A DNA stretch of 28,855 nucleotides from Methanomicrobiales archaeon (GTDB lineage: Archaea; Halobacteriota; Methanomicrobia; Methanomicrobiales; JACTUA01): NCBI GenBank assembly GCA_028678905.1, contig JAJRCO010000382.1:1-28855 (forward strand), read 5' to 3'. Shown in pieces: positions 22,934 to 28,855 of the stretch. How positions within the stretch are numbered: the first letter of the stretch is position 1; every line of letters starts with the position of its first letter. Both the position numbers and the translations under genes were made by a program. A model generated the notes under the pieces. That model saw nothing but the letters and a program-made list of their open reading frames with translations, searched no databases and had not been told where the DNA came from.

Positions 22934-24088
22934 ATGCGCCAAATCATCGAAGGATCCCATGCCGTCGCTGAAGCCGTTCGTCTCTCCCGCCCCCAGGTGA
23001 TCGCCGCCTATCCCATCACCCCCCAGACCCATATTGTTGAACGTCTGGCAGAGATGGTGGCCGATGGGGAGCTGAACGGGGAGTACATCACCGTGGAGAG
23101 CGAATTCTCGGCGCTATCTGCCTGTCTGGGAGCATCGGCGGCAGGTTCCCGTGTCTACTCAGCCACCACCTCCCAGGGACTGGCCCTCATGTTCGAGGTC
23201 TGTTTCAACGTGGCCGGAATGCGTCTCCCGATCCTGATGACCATCGCCAATCGCTCCCTATCCGCTCCTCTGTCCATCTGGAACGATCAGCAGGACTCCA
23301 TCTCCCTGCGGGATTCGGGATGGCTGCAGTTCTATGCTGAGGACAACCAGGAAGCAATGGATCTCCATTTCATCGCCTACCGGGTGATGGAAGACCACCG
23401 TATCCTGCTGCCTGCGTTCGTCTGTTTCGACGGCTTCATCCTCACGCACACCTACGAGCCGGTGGATGTTCCCACGCAGGATGAGATAGATACCTACCTG
23501 CCCGCGTTTACTCCCTATCAGAAGCTGGATGCCCAAAATCCTCTCTCCTTCGGGATGTACGCAACACCAGAATACTACATGGAGTTCCGCTACATGATCG
23601 ATCAGGCCATGCAGCGATCGAAGGACGTGATCGGAAAGGCCGGCAGGGAATTCGGAGAGCAGTTCGGGCGGGACTATTCGTCGCTGGTGGAGGAGTACCG
23701 CATGGAGGATGCCGAAACCGCAGTGGTGGCGATGGGATCGGTCTGCGGCACGATCAAGGATTCCATCGATGAGATGAGGAAGAAGGGTAAACGGGTGGGG
23801 CTGCTAAAGATCCGCACCTATCGCCCGTTCCCTATCGAAGAAGTGAAAAAATCCCTGCAGAGTGCGAGCACGGTGGCGGTCATGGATAAAAACATCTCCC
23901 TGGGCTCACGCGGAGCGGTGGGGCTTGAAGTAAAGGACGCCCTGTTTGGATCTGATATTTCGATCTATGACTACATCGTCGGTCTCGGAGGGAGGGACAT
24001 CCGTAAGAAGGATGTTGCGGCCATCGTGGACCTGGCGGAGAAGGGCGAGGGAAACCTGTTTTATGGCCTTCATGAGGAGGTGCTGTAA
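22934..24088 (+). CDS. porA: Pyruvate:ferredoxin oxidoreductase, alpha subunit
   Basis: A 384-residue alpha subunit. The N-terminal pyrimidine-binding (PYR) domain has EGSHAVAEAVRLSRPQVIAAYPITPQT and the family-typical ESEFSALSACLGASAAGSRVYSATTSQGLALM. The middle carries LDAQNPLSFGMYATPEYYMEFR. The C-terminal transketolase-like domain has AVVAMGSVCGTIKD and KIRTYRPFP. It abuts porD directly (stop then ATG with GGAGG upstream), so expression is coupled. Cytoplasmic heterotetramer partner of PorB, C and D. Confidence 0.95.
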   Translation: MRQIIEGSHAVAEAVRLSRPQVIAAYPITPQTHIVERLAEMVADGELNGEYITVESEFSALSACLGASAAGSRVYSATTSQGLALMFEVCFNVAGMRLPILMTIANRSLSAPLSIWNDQQDSISLRDSGWLQFYAEDNQEAMDLHFIAYRVMEDHRILLPAFVCFDGFILTHTYEPVDVPTQDEIDTYLPAFTPYQKLDAQNPLSFGMYATPEYYMEFRYMIDQAMQRSKDVIGKAGREFGEQFGRDYSSLVEEYRMEDAETAVVAMGSVCGTIKDSIDEMRKKGKRVGLLKIRTYRPFPIEEVKKSLQSASTVAVMDKNISLGSRGAVGLEVKDALFGSDISIYDYIVGLGGRDIRKKDVAAIVDLAEKGEGNLFYGLHEEVL

Positions 24089-24985
24089 ATGGTCGAGCGC
24101 GACATCGAACTGCTGGAATGCGGTCACCGTGCCTGTGCCGGGTGTGGACTGGCTATGGCCGCCCGCCTGATGCTGAAGGCGGTGGGAAAAGATGTGATCA
24201 TCGTCTCGGCCACCGGATGCATGGAGGTCTTCTCCACCCCTTATCCGGAGACCGCCTGGAAGGTCCCCTGGATCCACTCCCTGTTTGAGAATGCGGCGGG
24301 GGTGGGCTCAGGGATAGAGGCATCGCTGCGCCGCCAGGGACGTTCCGAGAAGGTCGTGATCATCGGAGGGGACGGAGCGACCTTCGATATCGGGATTCAG
24401 TGCATCAGCGGCGCCTTTGAACGCGGTCACGATATCACCTATATCTGTTACGACAACGAGGCCTATATGAACACCGGAATCCAGCGATCGGGGGCCACGC
24501 CCTATGACGCCAGCACCACCACAAGCCCCGCAGGCAAGCACTCCTTCGGGAACACCCGGCCGAAGAAAGATCTGCCCGCAATTATGGCCGCCCATGGATC
24601 CCCCTACGTCGCTACCGCCACGATCGCCTTCCCGATGGATATGATGAAAAAGATCGAACGTGCGGTGGCCACCAAGGGTCCCTGCTATGTTCAGGTGCAC
24701 TCGCCCTGTGCCACCGGATGGGGATTCGAGAGTGACCAGACCATGACCATCGGAAAACTGGCCGTGGAGTCCGGCCTCTGGGTGAACTTCGAGATGGTAA
24801 ACGGAGAGGTCACCCGGGTGAAGAAAGTGGTGAGAAAGCCGGTAGAGGAATACCTGATCACCCAGAAGAGATTCCGCCACCTCTTCCGACCGGTGCGTCA
24901 GGAGGAAGAGATCGCAAAGATCCAGGCGTACGCGGACCGGAACGCGGAAAAGTTCTCTCTGGATATCAAACAGCAGAAGAAATAG
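24089..24985 (+). CDS. porB: Pyruvate:ferredoxin oxidoreductase, beta subunit (TPP-binding)
   Basis: A 298-residue beta subunit that binds TPP and one [4Fe-4S] cluster. Cluster ligands are Cys11, Cys16 and Cys19 (CGHRACAGCG) plus Cys207 (SPCATGWGF). The TPP-Mg motif is GGDGA (93-97) through DNEAYMNTG (122-130), followed by QRSGATPYDASTTTSP, the Por-type signature. The gene starts directly after the porA stop, with GAGGAGG 9 nt upstream. It ends the operon: TAG, TCTC and a T7 run follow. No porEF genes follow here. Confidence 0.95.
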   Translation: MVERDIELLECGHRACAGCGLAMAARLMLKAVGKDVIIVSATGCMEVFSTPYPETAWKVPWIHSLFENAAGVGSGIEASLRRQGRSEKVVIIGGDGATFDIGIQCISGAFERGHDITYICYDNEAYMNTGIQRSGATPYDASTTTSPAGKHSFGNTRPKKDLPAIMAAHGSPYVATATIAFPMDMMKKIERAVATKGPCYVQVHSPCATGWGFESDQTMTIGKLAVESGLWVNFEMVNGEVTRVKKVVRKPVEEYLITQKRFRHLFRPVRQEEEIAKIQAYADRNAEKFSLDIKQQKK

Positions 24986-24989
24986 TCTC

Positions 24990-24996
24990 TTTTTTT
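24990..24996 (+). terminator. T-run terminator of the por operon
   Basis: Seven T starting 5 nt after the porB stop, in the same TCTC-T7 context that follows slipin. Confidence 0.55.
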
Positions 24997-25145
24997 GCGA
25001 GCTTTCTTAAACAGTCATCCGATGGGCCGAATTTTTCGAGCGACACTAGTGAGAGTAGGGCGAGGTCCCTTCCCCGGGTTACCCTAGACTTACAGAGTTA
25101 CTCTAATTACTATCTTCTCACGAAACCATATTCCCCGACAATCCC

Positions 25146-25766
25146 TCAACCCTTCTTTCTCCTCATCGCCAGGAAGGGAAAGAGAAGGACCACCGCGGCC
25201 ACCGCCCAGAATGTTAAAAAGGAAGTGAGCAGGGTTTCACGGAAAGGGTCGTACATCCGGCACTCGATCATCCGGGTATTATTCCACGAAATCAAAATTC
25301 CGGCCAGCTCTTCGGTGACGTTGCCTTCCGGGCTCACTACTCCCAGGAGGGGATTTCGCACGTCGAGACCTTTCGGAACATGTACCCTGATTGAAGAGGG
25401 GGTTTCAAAGTCGACGAGAAGCTGGTTATTGTGGATCGTCCCGTCAAAGGAAAGCACGTAATCACCACGATCAAAGGTGACTTCATTCGGGGGTTTAGCG
25501 GTGAAGGGACAGGGATCGCAGGTTCCGTTCACGCTGCGCAGAGTGACAGCGGATACGGTGAGAGGAATCCGTTCTCCCAGGAGGCCGAGATCCCACCAGG
25601 TATATCCGCTCGCATTGGTGAGTGTGTAATCCGCATGATACGCGGAGGCATTCTCCGCTATCCAGTACTCCGCCTCCAGCGCTCCCGCCGGAAGAACGCA
25701 GATTACAAACGCAAGGCAGAGAGCAAGGAGCGCAGGTCCGCGTCGATCTCTAGAGGGGGCTTGCAC
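25146..25766 (-). CDS. Membrane-anchored extracellular protein (possibly DUF5803)
   Basis: A 206-residue predicted surface protein. From GTG 25766 there is a basic n-region (RDRR), a hydrophobic core (ALLALCLAFVICVLPAG) and a possible cleavage site after GALEA. A beta-rich extracellular domain of about 140 residues follows, with a possible disulphide (CDPC) and several Asn-X-Ser/Thr sequons (for example NAS, NGT, NVT). One C-terminal helix (about 180-198) with a basic RRKKG tail anchors it facing outward. I recall a DUF5803 family of this shape but cannot confirm. An ATG further up at 25817 would overlap threonine synthase by 115 nt; the GTG still overlaps it by 64 nt. Role unknown. Confidence 0.7.
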   Translation of the reverse strand: MQAPSRDRRGPALLALCLAFVICVLPAGALEAEYWIAENASAYHADYTLTNASGYTWWDLGLLGERIPLTVSAVTLRSVNGTCDPCPFTAKPPNEVTFDRGDYVLSFDGTIHNNQLLVDFETPSSIRVHVPKGLDVRNPLLGVVSPEGNVTEELAGILISWNNTRMIECRMYDPFRETLLTSFLTFWAVAAVVLLFPFLAMRRKKG

Positions 25767-26908
25767 TGTCGTACCACCGTTTCCGGATCTTTCAGGAGGT
25801 GCCCGGTCACCACGCATACGATTCTTTCCTTCCGGTCGATCTTCCCGCTTTCCACGAGTTTCTTCACCCCGGCCACGGAGGCCGCGGAAGCCGGCTCCAC
25901 CCCGATGCCTTCTTTCCGGGCGAGTTCTTTCTGCATGGCCAGGATCTCATCGTCGGTCACTGATTCCGCGGTACCGCCGGTCTGCCGGATGGCGGCGAGC
26001 GCCTTCTCCGCATTCACGGGTGTACCGATGCGGATCGCGGTGGCGACCGTATCGGGATGGCGTTCAGGAATCACCTCCGGAAGCCCCCGCTGGATCGCAT
26101 CCACGATTGGACGGGAGCCTTCGGCCTGGATGCCGGTCATCATGGGGAGAGTGTCGATCAGGCCCAGGGTAATGTACTCCTTCAGGCCTTTATGCACCGC
26201 CGAGATATTGCCGGCATTGCCTACCGGAAGGACAATCCGATCCGGCACACCCCCCAGCTGATCGAGGATCTCAAAACCGATGGTCTTCTGACCCTCCAGG
26301 CGATAGGGGTTGATGGAGTTCAGCAGGTACAGCCCATGGGAGCGGCAGAGGTCGTGGACCATTTCCAGCGCCTGATCAAAGTTACCCCGGATGCTAATGG
26401 CCTCTGCCCCGTGGATCAGGGCCTGGGCCACCTTTCCCAGGGCCACCTTGCCTGCCGGGAGGAGGACAACGGCGTGGATTCCCGCCTTCGCCGCATAGAC
26501 GGCCAGGCTCGCCGAAGTATTACCGGTGCTCGCACAGGCCACCGTATTCTTCCCTAGTTGAAGGGCCATGCTCACCCCTACAGTCATCCCCCGGTCCTTG
26601 AACGATCCGGAAGGATTCATTCCCTCATGTTTGGCGTAGAGCTCCCGGATACCCATCTCTGCACCCATCCTCTTTAGATGGTAGAGGGGAGTGCCTCCCT
26701 CCTGCAGGGTGATGGGGTGTCCGCTGACCGGAAGGATCTCCCGATACCTCCACACTGACAGGGGACGCTCTTTCCACGCCCGGGGATCGATCTCCATCCT
26801 GTCCAGATCATACTCCACCGCCAGCAGGTGCCCGCAGACCGGGCACTGATAGAGGATCTGGGCAGCATTGAAGGTCGCCCCGCAGGAAACGCAGGTGAGA
26901 TGGTGCAT
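25703..26908 (-). CDS. thrC: Threonine synthase
   Basis: Converts O-phosphohomoserine to threonine with PLP; cytoplasmic. It has 401 residues. An N-terminal zinc ribbon (Cys6, Cys9, Cys22, Cys25) precedes the fold, common in archaeal members. The PLP lysine is Lys104 in NPSGSFKDRGM. The phosphate-binding loop is in LPVGNAGNISA, and the CASTGNTSASLA segment is typical of fold-type II enzymes. The product could be confused with related threonine dehydratases, but the SGSFKDRGM motif and zinc ribbon favour ThrC. Transcription likely starts just before ATG 26908; GGATAGGT lies next to the start. The downstream surface-protein gene overlaps its 3' end. Confidence 0.93.
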   Translation of the reverse strand: MHHLTCVSCGATFNAAQILYQCPVCGHLLAVEYDLDRMEIDPRAWKERPLSVWRYREILPVSGHPITLQEGGTPLYHLKRMGAEMGIRELYAKHEGMNPSGSFKDRGMTVGVSMALQLGKNTVACASTGNTSASLAVYAAKAGIHAVVLLPAGKVALGKVAQALIHGAEAISIRGNFDQALEMVHDLCRSHGLYLLNSINPYRLEGQKTIGFEILDQLGGVPDRIVLPVGNAGNISAVHKGLKEYITLGLIDTLPMMTGIQAEGSRPIVDAIQRGLPEVIPERHPDTVATAIRIGTPVNAEKALAAIRQTGGTAESVTDDEILAMQKELARKEGIGVEPASAASVAGVKKLVESGKIDRKERIVCVVTGHLLKDPETVVRQCKPPLEIDADLRSLLSALRL

Positions 26909-26940
26909 ACCTATCCATTAGCGCTGGAACCTAGTATACG

Positions 26941-27648
26941 TTAGGTTGATCCTAGCGAGGTGCCGGCCAGAACGAGGAAAAGGGACCACACCCCGATCAG
27001 GGTGAGCATTGCGATCCCCCCCATGATCGGAGAAGGCAGATCGGGCATCAGGATCAGAAAGACCAGGCATCCCAGGAGGATGCCCGCGTAGAGCAGGGGC
27101 CGGGGATCGGTGCGGTTATCGGTCCGGATCGTGCCCCGCAGGCGCCTGCAATGCAGCGGGAACACCCAGGCGATTCCTCCCGGTGTGCAGGAGTCCTGCA
27201 GCAGGTGCAAGAGGCAGCCTGCCCAAAAAGCGACCGCGAGCAGGAGAAGACTGAGGCTGAGCGGACGCGCTAGAAGGAGGAAGACAAAAGTGGTATAGCC
27301 GAGTACGAGAAGCGAGGCCAGGGTGACCCCCACCGGGGTGTGGAGGAGCCCCCGGTGCTCGTGCCGGTAGGAACGGGAAAGGATCATCCAGAAAAGGAAG
27401 GAGAGCGGCAGGTAGACCAGATAACGGAGCAGGTAGCCAAAGAGGGAAAGCAGGGCACGTAATTCCCGGGGAAGCAACCGGAGATGAAAGATCACCGCAT
27501 CAGGAGCGTCCACATCCGGCGCGAGAGAACCGGTGAGAAGCCCGGCGTAAATTCCCAGCCAGGTCACCGGGGAGAGATCCAGCCAGAAGGGGTAGGTGAA
27601 CACCACGAGGGACAGAAGACTCAGTGTGAAGTGCGATCTTCCCTTCAT
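26941..27648 (-). CDS. YdjM/DUF457-family membrane metal-dependent hydrolase
   Basis: A 235-residue membrane protein with about six helices. Conserved family residues: SHFTLS near the N-terminus, GSLAPDVDAPD, a His-rich loop HEHRGLLHTPVG, and LLHLLQDSCTPGGI. Those His and Asp residues likely bind metal, hence the family name; a phospholipase or hydrolase role is not proven. Its ATG overlaps the stop of the upstream amidase gene (ATGA), so they are coupled and probably transcribed from marC onward. Confidence 0.88.
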   Translation of the reverse strand: MKGRSHFTLSLLSLVVFTYPFWLDLSPVTWLGIYAGLLTGSLAPDVDAPDAVIFHLRLLPRELRALLSLFGYLLRYLVYLPLSFLFWMILSRSYRHEHRGLLHTPVGVTLASLLVLGYTTFVFLLLARPLSLSLLLLAVAFWAGCLLHLLQDSCTPGGIAWVFPLHCRRLRGTIRTDNRTDPRPLLYAGILLGCLVFLILMPDLPSPIMGGIAMLTLIGVWSLFLVLAGTSLGST

Positions 27649-28445
27649 CGGCGTTCACCGTAGAGGCGGGTATAGAGATCGGGACGGTACTCCTGCCGCA
27701 CCGGGAGCGCCTCCCGCACTTCCTGAGGCAGAGCGATATCGATCTCTGCACAGATCATGGCCTCATCATCTCCAGCCCGGGCAAGGATGGTCCCGGTAGG
27801 CGATGCGATCAGGGAATGGCCGCAGTACTCTTCCACCGGGGTGACACCGATACGGTTCACCCCAGCCACGTAACACTGGCTCTCCAGCGCTCGGGTGGCC
27901 ACCAGCAGTTCCCATTGCCCGATCCTCCGGCAGGGCCAGGCCGCGGGGACGATCATACAGTCTACTCCCTGCAGGGCATAGAGGTGGAACAGGGGGGCAA
28001 ACCGCAGATCGTAACAGATGGCGATCCCGAAATGGACTCCTTCAAGGGTAAAAGTAGCCAGTGCCTCACCCGGCGTATAGTTCCGGTCCTCCCCTGCGGG
28101 AGTGAACAGGTGGATCTTCGCGTAGGAGGCGAGGGCGTTTCCCTCCCGGTCGAACACCACACAGGTGTTGCGGGGACGGTCCAGGGTGGCCTCCACAAAG
28201 GAGCCCAGAAGAGGAACCGCGTATTCGGCGGCGAGCCGACCCAGCTCCCGGGTAATGGGACCCCCCAAGGTCTCCGCGAACCGGGGGACACGGGGAGACC
28301 AGCCGGTGGCAAACTGCTCCGGAAAACAGAGCAGCCCGGCGCCGGCCTCCGCGGCACGGCGGATGAACTTTTCGGCGGTACGGAGAGTGGTAGCGGGATC
28401 ACCCCAGGCCCCGGACATCTGGGCGAGAGCGAGAGTGAACGCCAC
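27645..28445 (-). CDS. Carbon-nitrogen hydrolase (nitrilase superfamily)
   Basis: A 266-residue amidase of the nitrilase superfamily. The Glu-Lys-Cys triad is visible: Glu43 (FPEQF), Lys110 (YAKIHLF) and Cys144 (ICYDLRF). The sequence around it (SYAKIHLFTPAGEDRNYTPG) resembles omega-amidase/Nit2-like members, which deamidate small dicarboxylic amides; the substrate is not established. It starts with GTG 28445, directly after the marC stop TAG, and ends overlapping the YdjM-like gene. The three genes form a tight minus-strand operon. Cytoplasmic. Confidence 0.93.
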   Translation of the reverse strand: MAFTLALAQMSGAWGDPATTLRTAEKFIRRAAEAGAGLLCFPEQFATGWSPRVPRFAETLGGPITRELGRLAAEYAVPLLGSFVEATLDRPRNTCVVFDREGNALASYAKIHLFTPAGEDRNYTPGEALATFTLEGVHFGIAICYDLRFAPLFHLYALQGVDCMIVPAAWPCRRIGQWELLVATRALESQCYVAGVNRIGVTPVEEYCGHSLIASPTGTILARAGDDEAMICAEIDIALPQEVREALPVRQEYRPDLYTRLYGERR

Positions 28446-28855
28446 CTATCCCATCACTCCGGACAGAACGGGAAAGGCCTCTTTCACCCCGGTAATGATA
28501 AACTGCACCGCGATGGCGATCAGCAGCATTCCCATCAACCGGTTAATGGCCCGGTACTGGCGCACGCCGATGCGGTTGACGATGAGGTCGGCATTGCGCA
28601 TCGTCACATAGGTGATCACGATAACCAGGATGATCGTGACCACTACGATGGCCATCGCGGAGATGCCCTGGGGGATCGCCTCATTCATCAGCACGATGGC
28701 GGTGGTGATCGCGCCGGGTCCGGAGATCATGGGGGTCGCAAGCGGCATCACCGCGATGTCCTCCCCTTCCCGGCTCTCATACTTCTCTGTAGCGGTGAGT
28801 TGGGTACGGGAGGTGCGGGCGTAGACCATCTCCATACCGATGTAAAACAGCAGAA
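28446..28855 (-). CDS. MarC-family integral membrane protein (N-terminus cut by window edge)
   Basis: The C-terminal 135 residues of a protein usually around 200 aa. The visible start LLFYIGMEMVYA matches the MarC third-helix region. AVMPLATPMISGPGAITTAIVL is the second conserved half of the family, followed by helices and the RIGVRQYRAINRLMGMLLIAIAVQFIITGV signature. The family was once linked to multiple antibiotic resistance, but this is not supported and the function is unknown. The ATG at 28835 is internal: the frame continues to the edge. The gene abuts the amidase gene. Confidence 0.9.
   Translation of the reverse strand, partial: LLFYIGMEMVYARTSRTQLTATEKYESREGEDIAVMPLATPMISGPGAITTAIVLMNEAIPQGISAMAIVVVTIILVIVITYVTMRNADLIVNRIGVRQYRAINRLMGMLLIAIAVQFIITGVKEAFPVLSGVMG

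Noticed and set aside
1..28855. CRISPR arrays, insertion sequences or integrases
   Set aside because: No regularly spaced repeats, transposase or integrase motifs, or terminal inverted repeats seen on reading both strands.

Overview
The window comes from a methanogenic archaeon, most likely order Methanomicrobiales (class Methanomicrobia). Evidence: methenyl-tetrahydromethanopterin cyclohydrolase (Mch), a beta-RFAP synthase for methanopterin biosynthesis, a methanogenesis marker 12 protein, a four-subunit pyruvate:ferredoxin oxidoreductase in porCDAB order, an archaeal Orc1/Cdc6 protein, archaeal apgM, and TATA-like boxes 25-35 bp upstream of many starts with no Shine-Dalgarno (likely leaderless mRNAs). 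Genus is inference only. I see no insertion sequence, CRISPR array or rRNA.

Layout. 1-2413 (minus): MarR regulator, ABC ATPase and ABC-2 permease (runs off the left edge). 2595-6896: small TPR protein, free-standing 2x[4Fe-4S] ferredoxin, lipoprotein, SPFH slipin, and a two-gene unit of a membrane-anchored clan-CD (caspase/legumain-like) protease plus a lipoprotein. 6921-10797 (minus): a 57-residue zinc-ribbon protein, a YkgJ cysteine-cluster protein, a pseudo-receiver/PAS/PAS/DacZ-type diadenylate cyclase, and a 14-TM DHA2 exporter. 10798-12059: AT-rich island with a four-TM membrane protein and tRNA-Val(UAC). 12060-19279 (minus): Mch, Orc1/Cdc6, an unknown protein with a proline-rich linker and zinc finger, a chorismate-lyase/beta-RFAP-synthase fusion, apgM, a small multidrug-export protein and a nucleotide-sugar epimerase. 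19518-20402 (plus): methanogenesis marker 12. 20403-21784: 1.4 kb gene-poor stretch with gene debris, including a frameshifted zinc-ribbon relic. 21785-24985 (plus): a 68-residue small protein, then porCDAB. 25146-28855 (minus): membrane-anchored surface protein, threonine synthase, YdjM-type hydrolase, nitrilase-family amidase and MarC (runs off the right edge).

How the genes work together. Mch and the beta-RFAP fusion serve the methanopterin C1 pathway, and PorCDAB links acetyl-CoA to pyruvate. apgM sits next to PEP/pyruvate metabolism and ThrC in amino-acid synthesis. The most interesting items are the chorismate-lyase/beta-RFAP-synthase fusion, the c-di-AMP cyclase under a degenerate receiver and two PAS domains, the clan-CD protease/lipoprotein pair, and the protein between the beta-RFAP fusion and orc1/cdc6.
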